41,484 bases of DNA from Nitrospira sp. (GTDB lineage: Bacteria; Nitrospirota; Nitrospiria; Nitrospirales; Nitrospiraceae), in NCBI GenBank assembly GCA_013140455.1, contig JABFSU010000031.1, positions 1-41,484 on the forward strand, written 5' to 3'. Below the pieces are notes generated by a model that made no database searches, was not told the origin of the DNA, and saw only the letters and a list, made by a program, of their open reading frames with translations. How positions within the stretch are numbered: position 1 is the first letter of the stretch; every line of letters begins with the position of its first letter. Shown one piece after another: positions 34,020 to 41,484 of the stretch. Both the position numbers and the translations under genes were made by a program.

Positions 34020-34754
34020 CTATCGCATCGGCACAACGACGCTGATTGCGCCGGCCAGGTCTCCCTCTTTCCATCCTTCTTTTTTCGTTCCGGTAATATC
34101 CCGTTCCCCTTTCGGTCCCCCATGGCAGGTGAGACACGTCGGACCGGCATATTCCGGATCCATGACACGCATGACCGGCTTGCCTCCAACCATCGTTGCC
34201 TTCGCATATTGCTGTCCCTTCGGATGGCGGGAATCGGCAAACATGCGCAACACTTCCGATTCAAAATCATCGGGCTTGTTGCCAGGGAAGCGATAATCCG
34301 TTCCCGTCAACTTCAATCGAATGCCTGTTTTCTTGTAAAACTTTTCACCGGACTTTCGAGCGAATACAGCAGGAATAAATCCTTTGAAGGCGACGCCCTG
34401 CTTGTTGATTACCGGCTGCCCCTCCAACACCACTTCACGTTCCGCTTCGAGCAACGCCAGAAGGACGCCGCTTTGCGGGACTCCATTCGGACGACTCAGA
34501 TCGACACGCGTCTTCGCTTTGAATTTCTCAATGACCTGATGCGCCACGAATTCATCCGTGAATCCCTTATTACCTTTGCTGGGATCGTTAATCAGGGCTT
34601 GATGTTCCGACACCACTGCGCGGCCTGATTTCAGTAATGCAATCAGCAATTCTGCCGTTTCGCTCTCATCGCCGGCGCGAACAAGCGATGGCACCCCCAT
34701 CACTGTCGCACACACCGTCACACCAAGAATGAGTGATGTTAACTGTGCCTTCAT
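34020..34754 (-). CDS. Periplasmic heme protein of the Tll0287/DUF3365 type
   Basis: 244 residues with a signal peptide (about 1-27, cleavage near VRAGD). The mature part is a Tll0287-like sensor domain (AELLIALLKSGRAVVSEHQAL, TGIRLKLT, MFADSRHPKG) with one heme c motif CLTCH at 207-211, followed by GGPKGERD, and ends in DLAGAISVVVPM. Such domains usually sit in the periplasmic part of kinases or GGDEF proteins; here it stands alone as the first gene of the chemosensory operon. GGAGGGGACCCT precedes the ATG. It may sense redox state, nitric oxide or a small ligand and pass this to the PilJ-like receptor. Confidence 0.88.
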   Translation of the reverse strand: MKAQLTSLILGVTVCATVMGVPSLVRAGDESETAELLIALLKSGRAVVSEHQALINDPSKGNKGFTDEFVAHQVIEKFKAKTRVDLSRPNGVPQSGVLLALLEAEREVVLEGQPVINKQGVAFKGFIPAVFARKSGEKFYKKTGIRLKLTGTDYRFPGNKPDDFESEVLRMFADSRHPKGQQYAKATMVGGKPVMRVMDPEYAGPTCLTCHGGPKGERDITGTKKEGWKEGDLAGAISVVVPMR

Positions 34755-35154
34755 AGGGTCCCCTCCTCCTTCAAGACTGGCTCGTCTAGTGGTTCACGCC
34801 CAAGTGTAGTCGCTTGCTCTCCATTCGCAAGAATTCGATGAAAATCGGCAACCCCTTCATTCACTGCGGCTTCGCACAAGCTGGACGACACGGACGCGCG
34901 GAGACCGCAACCGAGAACAACATCAGAGGAATGGCAACTATTGTGCCGGGATGAGCGAGAGACGATCAGGAAAGACGTTGGAAAGGAGAATGTGCTCAAA
35001 TGCTGCCATATCTGCACGAATTGTGAGCGACGCAGACAGAAGGGTACCCTCGCCGAAGATTGCTGATGTCCGCGCACGGTTGTGCATCAAGTGACAATTC
35101 TTGTTACTACATGTCATGGATATCGCGAACGGCTGGAGATAACAGACGTGCGCG
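34755..35154. other. Intergenic region upstream of the chemosensory operon
   Basis: About 400 bases between the operon start and the end of cobQ. It should hold the chemosensory promoter, but no consensus sigma-70 or sigma-28 site stands out. Minus-strand frames here (34751-35077, 34938-35354) lack recognisable sequence. No cobQ terminator hairpin was found. Confidence 0.4.
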
Positions 35155-36693
35155 TTAGAGACGAGTGGAGGCCGCCTGGATAAGCGGCATACCTTTGAGA
35201 TGCAGCTGCAGATGATCCGCCCACGCATCCAACTGACTGCCGAGCGATTGAGAAATACTCTGCGAGACTGCATCAGACAAAGGCGGGAGAGCCTTTCGGG
35301 CACGGATTCGGTTAATCCATGCCCGCCGGAATTCAGGAAGGTCGAATACGCCATGAAGGTAGGTGCCCCAAATCAAGCCGGTTTCGTTCACGGCTCCATC
35401 GAACTCCTCATTTTTCTCTACCCCAGACTGCCCGGCCTCACCGCTGATCGGGCGGACATGAAAGCAGCATCGTGCGCCACATGGAGTCGTCTGCCCCATA
35501 TGAATCCAATACCCCCGAATGGGCAGACCACGCTGAGGGTCGATGGCTAGGGCCTCCCCCTCGACCCATTGTGTCCTCTTGATTGTCGCAAGCCGTGTCG
35601 TGACAGCCAGCAACCCAAACCCTTCAACCTCACCCCCAGCTTCCACTCCATCAGGATCCGCAATGCTCCGACCCAGCATCTGATACCCGCCACAGATGCC
35701 AACGACCTCAGCCCCGTCACTCGCATGGCGATCAATAGACTCCGCCATCCCGGACTGACGGATGTACGCAAGATCGTCGATCGTGTTCTTACTCCCGGGA
35801 ATGACAATCACATCCGCACCAATAAGATCTGCGGACGTCGTGGCATAGCGAATCACCACATCAGGCTCTGCGATCAGCGGATTGAAATCGGTAAAGTTGC
35901 TCATACGAGGTAACAACACCACTGCGATATTGACTCGATCCTTGACAAATACGGCATGGCGATGGCGCTCGATGTCAACAGCATCTTCCTGATCCAGCAT
36001 CAGACCACGCAACATGGGCACGACCCCTAGAACGGGAAGGCCGGTACGTTGCTCGATAAACTGCACGCCATCGTCAAATAAAGTCGCATCGCCACGAAAC
36101 TTATTAATAATGACGCCGATCACCCGCGCGCGCTCGTGGGAAGCGAGCAGATCCAATGTCCCAATGACCTGCGCGAATACACCGCCTCGATCAATGTCCG
36201 CCACCAGGACGACTCGCGCATCGGCCAGTTCGACAGCCGACCAATTTGCCAGATCGCGATCCCTCAAATTCATTTCGGCGGCGCTCCCGGCGCCCTCAAT
36301 GATCATCACATCATACTGACCGGCCAGTCGCTCGTAACTCTCCCGCACGCGCTCAGCCAGTTCCGCCCGCTGCTCAAAATAGGTTCTGGCTTCCGCCTTG
36401 CCCCACACCTTTCCTTGCACAACAATCTGCGCGCAGCGATCCGATTCCGGCTTCATTAATATCGGGTTCATATCGGCATCAGGATCAAGACCACAGGCCT
36501 GCGCCTGCAACGCCTGAGCACGCCCGATTTCTTTCCCGTCCGGCGTCACGAATGAATTATTCGACATGTTCTGCGCTTTAAATGGTGCCACCTTGATCCC
36601 GGCTCGGTGAAAAAGCCGGCATAGCCCCGCCGTGATCAGACTCTTCCCGACATCCGATCCCGTTCCAAGCACAGCAAGTGCGCGCGCGTTCAT
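35155..36693 (-). CDS. cobQ: Cobyric acid synthase CobQ/CbiP
   Basis: 512 residues from the ATG at 36693, which overlaps the cbiZ stop by 4 nt; upstream starts at 36711 and 36744 lie inside cbiZ. CobQ amidates side chains b, d, e and g of adenosylcobyrinic acid a,c-diamide using glutamine and ATP. The N-terminal ATP-binding domain has GTGSDVGKS (10-18) and IIEGAGSAAEMNLRDRD. The glutamine amidotransferase domain has C334 in VGICGGYQML and His in TYLHGVFD. It is the last gene of the cob operon. Confidence 0.96.
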   Translation of the reverse strand: MNARALAVLGTGSDVGKSLITAGLCRLFHRAGIKVAPFKAQNMSNNSFVTPDGKEIGRAQALQAQACGLDPDADMNPILMKPESDRCAQIVVQGKVWGKAEARTYFEQRAELAERVRESYERLAGQYDVMIIEGAGSAAEMNLRDRDLANWSAVELADARVVLVADIDRGGVFAQVIGTLDLLASHERARVIGVIINKFRGDATLFDDGVQFIEQRTGLPVLGVVPMLRGLMLDQEDAVDIERHRHAVFVKDRVNIAVVLLPRMSNFTDFNPLIAEPDVVIRYATTSADLIGADVIVIPGSKNTIDDLAYIRQSGMAESIDRHASDGAEVVGICGGYQMLGRSIADPDGVEAGGEVEGFGLLAVTTRLATIKRTQWVEGEALAIDPQRGLPIRGYWIHMGQTTPCGARCCFHVRPISGEAGQSGVEKNEEFDGAVNETGLIWGTYLHGVFDLPEFRRAWINRIRARKALPPLSDAVSQSISQSLGSQLDAWADHLQLHLKGMPLIQAASTRL

Positions 36694-37418
36694 GCGTGCC
36701 GTTCCTGCCATTGCTTCGCCTTTGCTAACCCGCGAGCCACACACTGTGTGACGACCTGCCCGATCAACGCGCCGATCATGGTATGAGTACCACTATAGGC
36801 ATGCCACGGGCCCTCTCCACGTAGCCGGCAGGCAATCACCACCGCGTCAGTCCCGGTCCCGGTGGCACCAGGCTGGCCAGTCCAACTCGGGACGGCATGA
36901 TCTCTCAAGACACCGGTCTTACTCTCCGTCACAACTTGCACCGCCCCAACCATCGCCGCACTCGACAGGCATGCATTCGTCACAACGATAAGATTGATCG
37001 TTCCCGGTCCGGCGGACTTGCTTCGACGACCGTCGGGCTCCGGCCGCTCTCCCGCTCGCATCGCATTCGTCACGCCGACAGTAGCAAAGCACTCAACCCA
37101 AACAGCCCCAGACGAGACCCTGGCCGTGACTAACTGTTTCATCGGAACGGCCGTCATGAGCCCAACTGTTCTCTGCGTTACTCCCAGCCTGACAGCCAAC
37201 CGCCGGAGTGCCCGAGCAGGGTCACTGTGAGATCGAGGATGCGTATTCGAGATCGGATTCGACTCCACCTGGTGATTCAGAATATACGACGCAGAGGTGA
37301 GCCCGCCGCCTTGTGGTGCAGAAGAGAGCACTCGCCTCTTGCCTCCGAGATCAATGATCAGCGTCTGCCCCGTCACTCGATACCGAGCCTGCATGCGTGA
37401 GGATTGTGCTTGCGTCAT
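36690..37418 (-). CDS. cbiZ: Adenosylcobinamide amidohydrolase CbiZ
   Basis: 242 residues. CbiZ removes the aminopropanol tail of adenosylcobinamide to give adenosylcobyric acid, a salvage route first described in archaea. The family motifs are visible: GTINLIVVTNACLSSAAM, VTESKTGVLRD and GTGTDAVVIACRLRG near the end, then YSGTHTMIGALIGQVV. It overlaps cobD/cobC upstream and cobQ downstream by 4 nt each. With CbiB in the same operon, scavenged cobinamide could be re-built into cobalamin. Confidence 0.92.
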   Translation of the reverse strand: MTQAQSSRMQARYRVTGQTLIIDLGGKRRVLSSAPQGGGLTSASYILNHQVESNPISNTHPRSHSDPARALRRLAVRLGVTQRTVGLMTAVPMKQLVTARVSSGAVWVECFATVGVTNAMRAGERPEPDGRRSKSAGPGTINLIVVTNACLSSAAMVGAVQVVTESKTGVLRDHAVPSWTGQPGATGTGTDAVVIACRLRGEGPWHAYSGTHTMIGALIGQVVTQCVARGLAKAKQWQERHA

Positions 37419-38527
37419 GACCGGCTCTCACTCAACACACGAGAGAGGGACTTCAACAACCGATCGTTATTCTCTCGAGACCTGACCGCAATTCTGATCG
37501 AGCGACGATTCGCTCCTGGAACAGACGAACAATCTCGAATGAGTAATCCCTCACGCCTCAACTGTTCAGTCAGCTTTCCCCCATGCCATCCGTGCGGCAA
37601 TTCCATAAAGAGGAAATTTGCGTGTGCCGGAAACAGGGCGCATCCCGGCAATCCGGCAAGTTCTTTGGCCATTCGAGCCCGCTCTTTCAAGACGAACTGG
37701 AGGCTCTTCTTCGCATGCGCCGTATCGTGCAGAGCAGCCAATGCAGCCACCTGTCCCATGGCATTGACGGACCAGGGCGGTAATTCGCGGCGCAATAGTT
37801 GGACGACCGTCGGAGCCGCGACTGCGTATCCGACCCGCAATCCCGGCAATCCATAGAATTTTGTCAGGCTTCGCAACACCACTACTCTGGAGAATGCCGA
37901 CGCCAGCGGGAGGATAGACCGTTCCGGGCAATAGTCTGCGAACGTTTCATCGACGATCAACCAGACGCCCCGTCGCTGCGCGGCGCGCGCCAGCCTCATC
38001 ACATCATCAGCCCCACAGGCCTGCCCTGTCGGACTATTGGGATTGCACAACAAGATCGCATCGATCGTCCGAGCTCCCTTTGGCGGCCGTTCCAGCAACC
38101 GGAATAGGCGATCGATGGGCAACGCATACTGTTCATCTCGATCCGCACACACCGACGTGACGCGCCCGCCGGCCCGCGCCATCGACGCGGCATACTCGGA
38201 GAATGTCGGTTGGACCAGCACCAGGTGATGAATCTTGAGTGCTTGCGGAAAGGCATAAATTAATTCCATCGAGCCGTTCCCCACCAGGACCTGTTCAGGT
38301 ACACAGTGCCAGCGGGCGGCTAATGCCTGACGAAGATCCCAGGACGCAGGGTCGGGATAATGCGGGAGGAGATGATGAGCCTCGGTGATGGCGCGCCAGA
38401 CTTTCGGAGAGGGCCCTAATGGATTGATGCTGGCGCTAAAATCAATGAGGGTTGATAGCGGACAACTTAGTTCGCGCGACGCCGCATACACATCACCGCC
38501 GTGAACGGGTTTTTTTACTGGAGCCAC
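37415..38527 (-). CDS. cobD: Threonine-phosphate decarboxylase CobD / CobC-like aminotransferase
   Basis: 370 residues, PLP-dependent, starting at GTG (38527). It makes (R)-1-amino-2-propanol phosphate from L-threonine phosphate for the lower-ligand arm. HGGDVY and FSASINPLGPS are the family's N-terminal motifs, NPNSPTG binds PLP, and K223 in SLTKFYGLPGLRVGY is the Schiff-base lysine. Start overlaps the cbiB end by 13 nt. The name cobD is used in the Salmonella sense; CobC is the alternative name in aerobic pathways. Confidence 0.92.
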   Translation of the reverse strand: MAPVKKPVHGGDVYAASRELSCPLSTLIDFSASINPLGPSPKVWRAITEAHHLLPHYPDPASWDLRQALAARWHCVPEQVLVGNGSMELIYAFPQALKIHHLVLVQPTFSEYAASMARAGGRVTSVCADRDEQYALPIDRLFRLLERPPKGARTIDAILLCNPNSPTGQACGADDVMRLARAAQRRGVWLIVDETFADYCPERSILPLASAFSRVVVLRSLTKFYGLPGLRVGYAVAAPTVVQLLRRELPPWSVNAMGQVAALAALHDTAHAKKSLQFVLKERARMAKELAGLPGCALFPAHANFLFMELPHGWHGGKLTEQLRREGLLIRDCSSVPGANRRSIRIAVRSRENNDRLLKSLSRVLSESRS

Positions 38528-39471
38528 AACATTCCCGCTCCGATCATCGCGCCCAACAGACTCGCCACCGCCATCAATTGAGCCGCGAACGTGATGTCCC
38601 CTACCACCAATTCTTGCCGCCCATCGCCAAGGATCGGACGTTCATTCGCCATGCCTTCATAATAGTTGGTTCCGCCCAGTTGCACGCCCAACGCACCGGC
38701 CATCGCCGCCTCCGGCCGCCCGCTATTCGGGCTCGGATGCTTTCCCCCATCTCTCAGCAACGCGCGCCAGCCGCTCATCATACAATTCAGCTTAAGCGTC
38801 ACCAGACCGGAGGCCAACAGCAGCAACCCAGCGGCTAACCGAGCAGGAATCCAATTGGCCAGATCATCGAGTCGGGCTGAGGCCCAGCCCAAATCGATAT
38901 GCCGTTCATCGCGATGGCCGACCATGGAGTCCAGGGTATTCACCGCCTTATACGCTAACGCCAGCGGCGGACCGCCGAGCACAAGATAGAACAGCGGCGC
39001 GATCACCCCGTCGGCCGTACTCTCGGCCACCGTTTCAACAGTCGCGCGAACGACTTCTGATTCAGACAGCTGGTGCGTGTCCCGACCGACTATCATCGCC
39101 AGAGCCTGACGCGCGGCAATCATATCTCCCTGCTGCAACGGATGCTTCACGGCCTGCACATGATCCCACAGATCACGTCCGGCAAGCGCCGTTGCTGCCA
39201 GGCCGATCGTCACAACAACTCCAAGCCAATCCGCCACGGCTCCAGCTTCCGCCACCATCCAGCACACCACCACATACACCACCGTCGGCAGCCCCAACGC
39301 GAGGACGGACCCTGCGAGACGCAACGCAATGGGACTCCGGCAGATCCTTCTCACGTGGTTGTCGTACCATTCAATGATCAGCCCCATCGCACGAACAGGA
39401 TGAGGAATCCAGTGAGGATCTCCTATCATCAGATCGAGACCTGCCGCGAGCAGCAATTCACTCCCTATCAT
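38515..39471 (-). CDS. cbiB: Adenosylcobinamide-phosphate synthase CbiB
   Basis: 318-residue inner-membrane enzyme that joins adenosylcobyric acid and aminopropanol phosphate. N-terminus LAAGLDLMIGDPHWIPHPVRAMG and the segment ESTADGVIAPLFYLVLGGPPLALAYKAVNTLDSMVG are family hallmarks. About five hydrophobic segments (residues 50-70, 75-95, 153-172, 205-225, 295-315). The ATG overlaps the cobS stop by 4 nt. Confidence 0.95.
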   Translation of the reverse strand: MIGSELLLAAGLDLMIGDPHWIPHPVRAMGLIIEWYDNHVRRICRSPIALRLAGSVLALGLPTVVYVVVCWMVAEAGAVADWLGVVVTIGLAATALAGRDLWDHVQAVKHPLQQGDMIAARQALAMIVGRDTHQLSESEVVRATVETVAESTADGVIAPLFYLVLGGPPLALAYKAVNTLDSMVGHRDERHIDLGWASARLDDLANWIPARLAAGLLLLASGLVTLKLNCMMSGWRALLRDGGKHPSPNSGRPEAAMAGALGVQLGGTNYYEGMANERPILGDGRQELVVGDITFAAQLMAVASLLGAMIGAGMLWLQ

Positions 39472-40232
39472 GCGAATAACAGTAGTGACGGGACAAGAAG
39501 CAGGAACAGGATTTCAATCACCTCATTGGTCGCTCCGAGCGTATCACCGGTAATTCCGCCGAACCATGAGCGGCAACCAGCCCACAACGCAAGGACCACC
39601 ATCGATCCCGCCAGCAGAATCACGAACATACCCAACAGCCCGAACCCCCATCCCAGTCCTGTTGCAAGCATTCCTGTCGCAACCACAACATGGTGCCAGG
39701 ATAGATGCGTCAGAAACGAGAAGGCCAATCCCCCTTCAGCCCGCGCATAGGGAGAGGCCCAGGCTACGGTCACCATCGCCCACCGCCCAATGACCGGCAT
39801 GCAGAGGAGCGCAGGAACTCGCATCGCCTGAGGCAGTGCCATGAGTCCTCCATAGCGCAGAAGCAATGAGAGAAAGAGGCCCGTCGCGCCGATGGCGCCG
39901 ATACGCGGATCCCTCATGATGGGCAGTCGTGCGGCCGGCGTCTTCCCTCCCGCCAACCCATCCAATGTGTCAGCCAATCCATCCTGGTGTAATCCGCGGG
40001 TCAGCAATACCAACAGGACCATCAGCAGGACATTCCCGACCGCAGGGATGAAGACCCTCGACAACCCCATGTCGGCAAGAACCAACCCACCACCGATCAG
40101 CAAACCAACCACGGGGTACCAGGCCATAGACCTCGCCAACTCGACAGCCGTCGGTTCATGCAAGGCCTGGCTCAACGGAATCCCGGTCAGGAAATGCCAG
40201 GCGAATACGAATGGTCGAACGAGCGGCCCCAT
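39468..40232 (-). CDS. cobS: Adenosylcobinamide-GDP ribazoletransferase CobS
   Basis: 254-residue membrane enzyme that joins adenosylcobinamide-GDP and alpha-ribazole, the last assembly step of cobalamin. Motifs GLHQDGLADTLDGLAGG and IMRDPRIGAIGATGL are the family signature (metal and nucleotide binding). About six to seven hydrophobic segments. Starts 5 nt after the cobT stop. Confidence 0.96.
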   Translation of the reverse strand: MGPLVRPFVFAWHFLTGIPLSQALHEPTAVELARSMAWYPVVGLLIGGGLVLADMGLSRVFIPAVGNVLLMVLLVLLTRGLHQDGLADTLDGLAGGKTPAARLPIMRDPRIGAIGATGLFLSLLLRYGGLMALPQAMRVPALLCMPVIGRWAMVTVAWASPYARAEGGLAFSFLTHLSWHHVVVATGMLATGLGWGFGLLGMFVILLAGSMVVLALWAGCRSWFGGITGDTLGATNEVIEILFLLLVPSLLLFA

Positions 40233-40237
40233 GGGAC

Positions 40238-41290
40238 TTAGGCTTTCTCCGACACGCCGGCTTCACCGAATGTTGCCATTTCGGTGTAGATCTTGAGCGC
40301 CGCACAGACCAAGCTCATGCCCAAACAGGCGCCGGTGCCTTCACCGAGACGCAGATCGAGGTCGAGCAGAGGCTTCAGGCCGAGATGATCGAAGATCGCC
40401 GCATGCCCCCGTTCGACGGAGCGATGTGACGCGATGAGATACTCGCGGCAACGCGGCTGGAGACCGACGGCAATCAATGCCGCCGCTCCGGCAATGAACC
40501 CATCCAGCACCACCGGTACACGCTCGGCCGCGGCACCGAGGATCAAACCGGCCAGCCCGCCGATTTCCAATCCGCCCACTTTGGCCAACACGTCAAGTGC
40601 ATCGGCTCGATCGGGGCGATGCAGATCGAGCGCCTGCTGGATCACCGCCACCTTTCTCGCATGCCCCGCATCGTCGATTCCGGTCCCACGCCCGGTCACT
40701 TCAGAAACCGGCCGACTAGTCATCACCGCCGTGATCGCCGCGCTCGACGTCGTGTTTCCGATTCCCATATCGCCGGTACCGATGAGGCCGACGCCTTCCT
40801 GTGTCGCCTGCGTCGCAAGCTCCACTCCAATCAAGACGGACTGCTCCGCTTCAGCGCGAGTCATCGCCGGCTCGACAAACAAATTGCGCGTCCCCCGCAT
40901 CACTTTCTTCGAGATCAGATCTGGCATCGTTCCGAAATCATGATCGACGCCGATGTCCACCACGCGCACGCCCACGCCGGCATGACGAGCCAACACATTC
41001 ACACCCGCTCCGCCGCGCAAGAAGTTCAACACCATCTGTGGCGTGACTTCTCTGGGATAGGCACTCACACCTTCCTTGGTAACCCCATGATCCGCCGCGA
41101 ACGTAAAAACCACGCCGCGAGGGATCGCCGGCTTCAATTCCCCGACCATCATTACATAACGCGCCGCGACTTCCTCCAATCGCCCTAAACTGCCTTGAGG
41201 CTTCGTGAGGCGATCCAGCCGTGCCTGGGCTTTTGCCAGTAACTGGGGATCGGGTGATTGAATCCGGTCACACACAGCTTGTAATGACAT
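40238..41290 (-). CDS. cobT: Nicotinate-nucleotide--dimethylbenzimidazole phosphoribosyltransferase CobT
   Basis: 350 residues from the ATG at 41290, which has GAGGGAG 7 nt upstream; an in-frame ATG at 41296 is the alternative. CobT activates the lower-ligand base (usually 5,6-dimethylbenzimidazole) to alpha-ribazole phosphate. Family motifs: LTKPQGSLGRLEEVAAR, FAADHGVTKEGVSAYP, GDMGIGNTTSSAAI and, near the C-terminus, LRLGEGTGACLGM, with the catalytic Glu. Confidence 0.96.
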   Translation of the reverse strand: MSLQAVCDRIQSPDPQLLAKAQARLDRLTKPQGSLGRLEEVAARYVMMVGELKPAIPRGVVFTFAADHGVTKEGVSAYPREVTPQMVLNFLRGGAGVNVLARHAGVGVRVVDIGVDHDFGTMPDLISKKVMRGTRNLFVEPAMTRAEAEQSVLIGVELATQATQEGVGLIGTGDMGIGNTTSSAAITAVMTSRPVSEVTGRGTGIDDAGHARKVAVIQQALDLHRPDRADALDVLAKVGGLEIGGLAGLILGAAAERVPVVLDGFIAGAAALIAVGLQPRCREYLIASHRSVERGHAAIFDHLGLKPLLDLDLRLGEGTGACLGMSLVCAALKIYTEMATFGEAGVSEKA

Positions 41291-41305
41291 TCCCATTCTC
41301 CCTCT

Positions 41306-41484
41306 TCATTTCAATCGAAGCGGAATCCCGCTCACGGCCAGGTGCGCCTCATCGGCACCTGCAGCGAGCAATTGATTCACCCGCCCGGCCAGATCCCGAA
41401 AGGCCCGAACAGTTGGTTCCGCCGGCACGAGCCCCAGCCCCAACTCGTTGCTCACGATCACGATCCTCGCCTTCGTCTTCCGCA
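41306..41484 (-). CDS. cobU: CobU/CobP adenosylcobinamide kinase, C-terminal part
   Basis: Only the last 58 codons are in the window; the 5' end lies beyond the right edge. The visible protein (IVIVSNELGLGLVPAEPTVR, RDLAGRVNQLLAAGADEAHL, then VSGIPLRLK) matches the conserved end of CobU/CobP, the enzyme that phosphorylates adenosylcobinamide and then attaches GMP. It lies 15 nt upstream of cobT, in the usual operon order. Confidence 0.93.
   Translation of the reverse strand, partial: RKTKARIVIVSNELGLGLVPAEPTVRAFRDLAGRVNQLLAAGADEAHLAVSGIPLRLK

Noticed and set aside
34938-35354. 138-residue minus-strand frame near the end of cobQ
   Set aside because: It overlaps the end of cobQ in another frame and reads into non-coding DNA; composition is unlike a real protein.
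1-41484. tRNA, rRNA and cobalamin riboswitch
   Set aside because: I found no cloverleaf with a T-arm GGTTCGAATCC-like sequence, no rRNA segments, and the place for a cobalamin riboswitch (upstream of cobU) lies beyond the right edge.

Overview
The window is a high-GC bacterial chromosome segment that most likely comes from Nitrospira or a close relative. This rests on gene content (complete LPS assembly genes, a Pil-Chp-like chemosensory operon, an aerobic-style cobalamin tail operon) and on a palindromic intergenic repeat at 19897-20132 whose ends resemble repeats I recall from Nitrospira genomes. The assignment is inference, not proof.

Layout. (1) 1-2415: a truncated multi-PAS sensor protein gene on the minus strand, divergent from an RsuA/RluB-family pseudouridine synthase. 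(2) 2700-6250: an accessory island, all on the minus strand. It carries three attC-like recombination sites directly after the DUF4062, DUF2269 and DUF2283 genes, two copies of a 117-bp attI-like leader ending in GTTAG, a vapBC toxin-antitoxin pair with its own promoter, and inverted TGTCCTAATT repeats. No integron integrase is visible, so this looks like a cluster of gene cassettes without an integrase, or an integron that has lost it. (3) 6800-11183: small periplasmic and redox genes (CuA-like cupredoxin, secreted helical protein, beta-grasp protein, diheme membrane cytochrome) and a large FAD/Fe-S oxidoreductase fusion. (4) 11295-14611: a D-2-hydroxyacid dehydrogenase, a TPR protein and a cold-shock protein with its terminator. 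(5) 14911-19865: lptF-lptG-fabF-acp-lpxD, an LPS/lipid A block on the plus strand. (6) 21224-34754: an eleven-gene chemosensory operon on the minus strand, with no cheR or cheB. (7) 35155-41484: cobU(partial)-cobT-cobS-cbiB-cobD/cobC-cbiZ-cobQ, a tightly overlapping late cobalamin and cobinamide-salvage operon.

How the genes may work together. The chemosensory operon starts with a stand-alone heme protein of the Tll0287/DUF3365 type. It continues with a PilH-like receiver, CheW, a PilJ-like receptor with two HAMP-like segments, a ChpA-like kinase (three Hpt domains, kinase core, CheW, receiver), two divergent CheW-like proteins, a receiver with a long coiled coil, and a FimL-like Hpt protein. 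It ends with an ExeA-type AAA ATPase and a degenerate HD-GYP protein that carries a second, His-less copy of the Hpt-like module. This combination is the best candidate for an under-described system here; the cassette island is the second.

All functions are read from sequence motifs. No database search was run.
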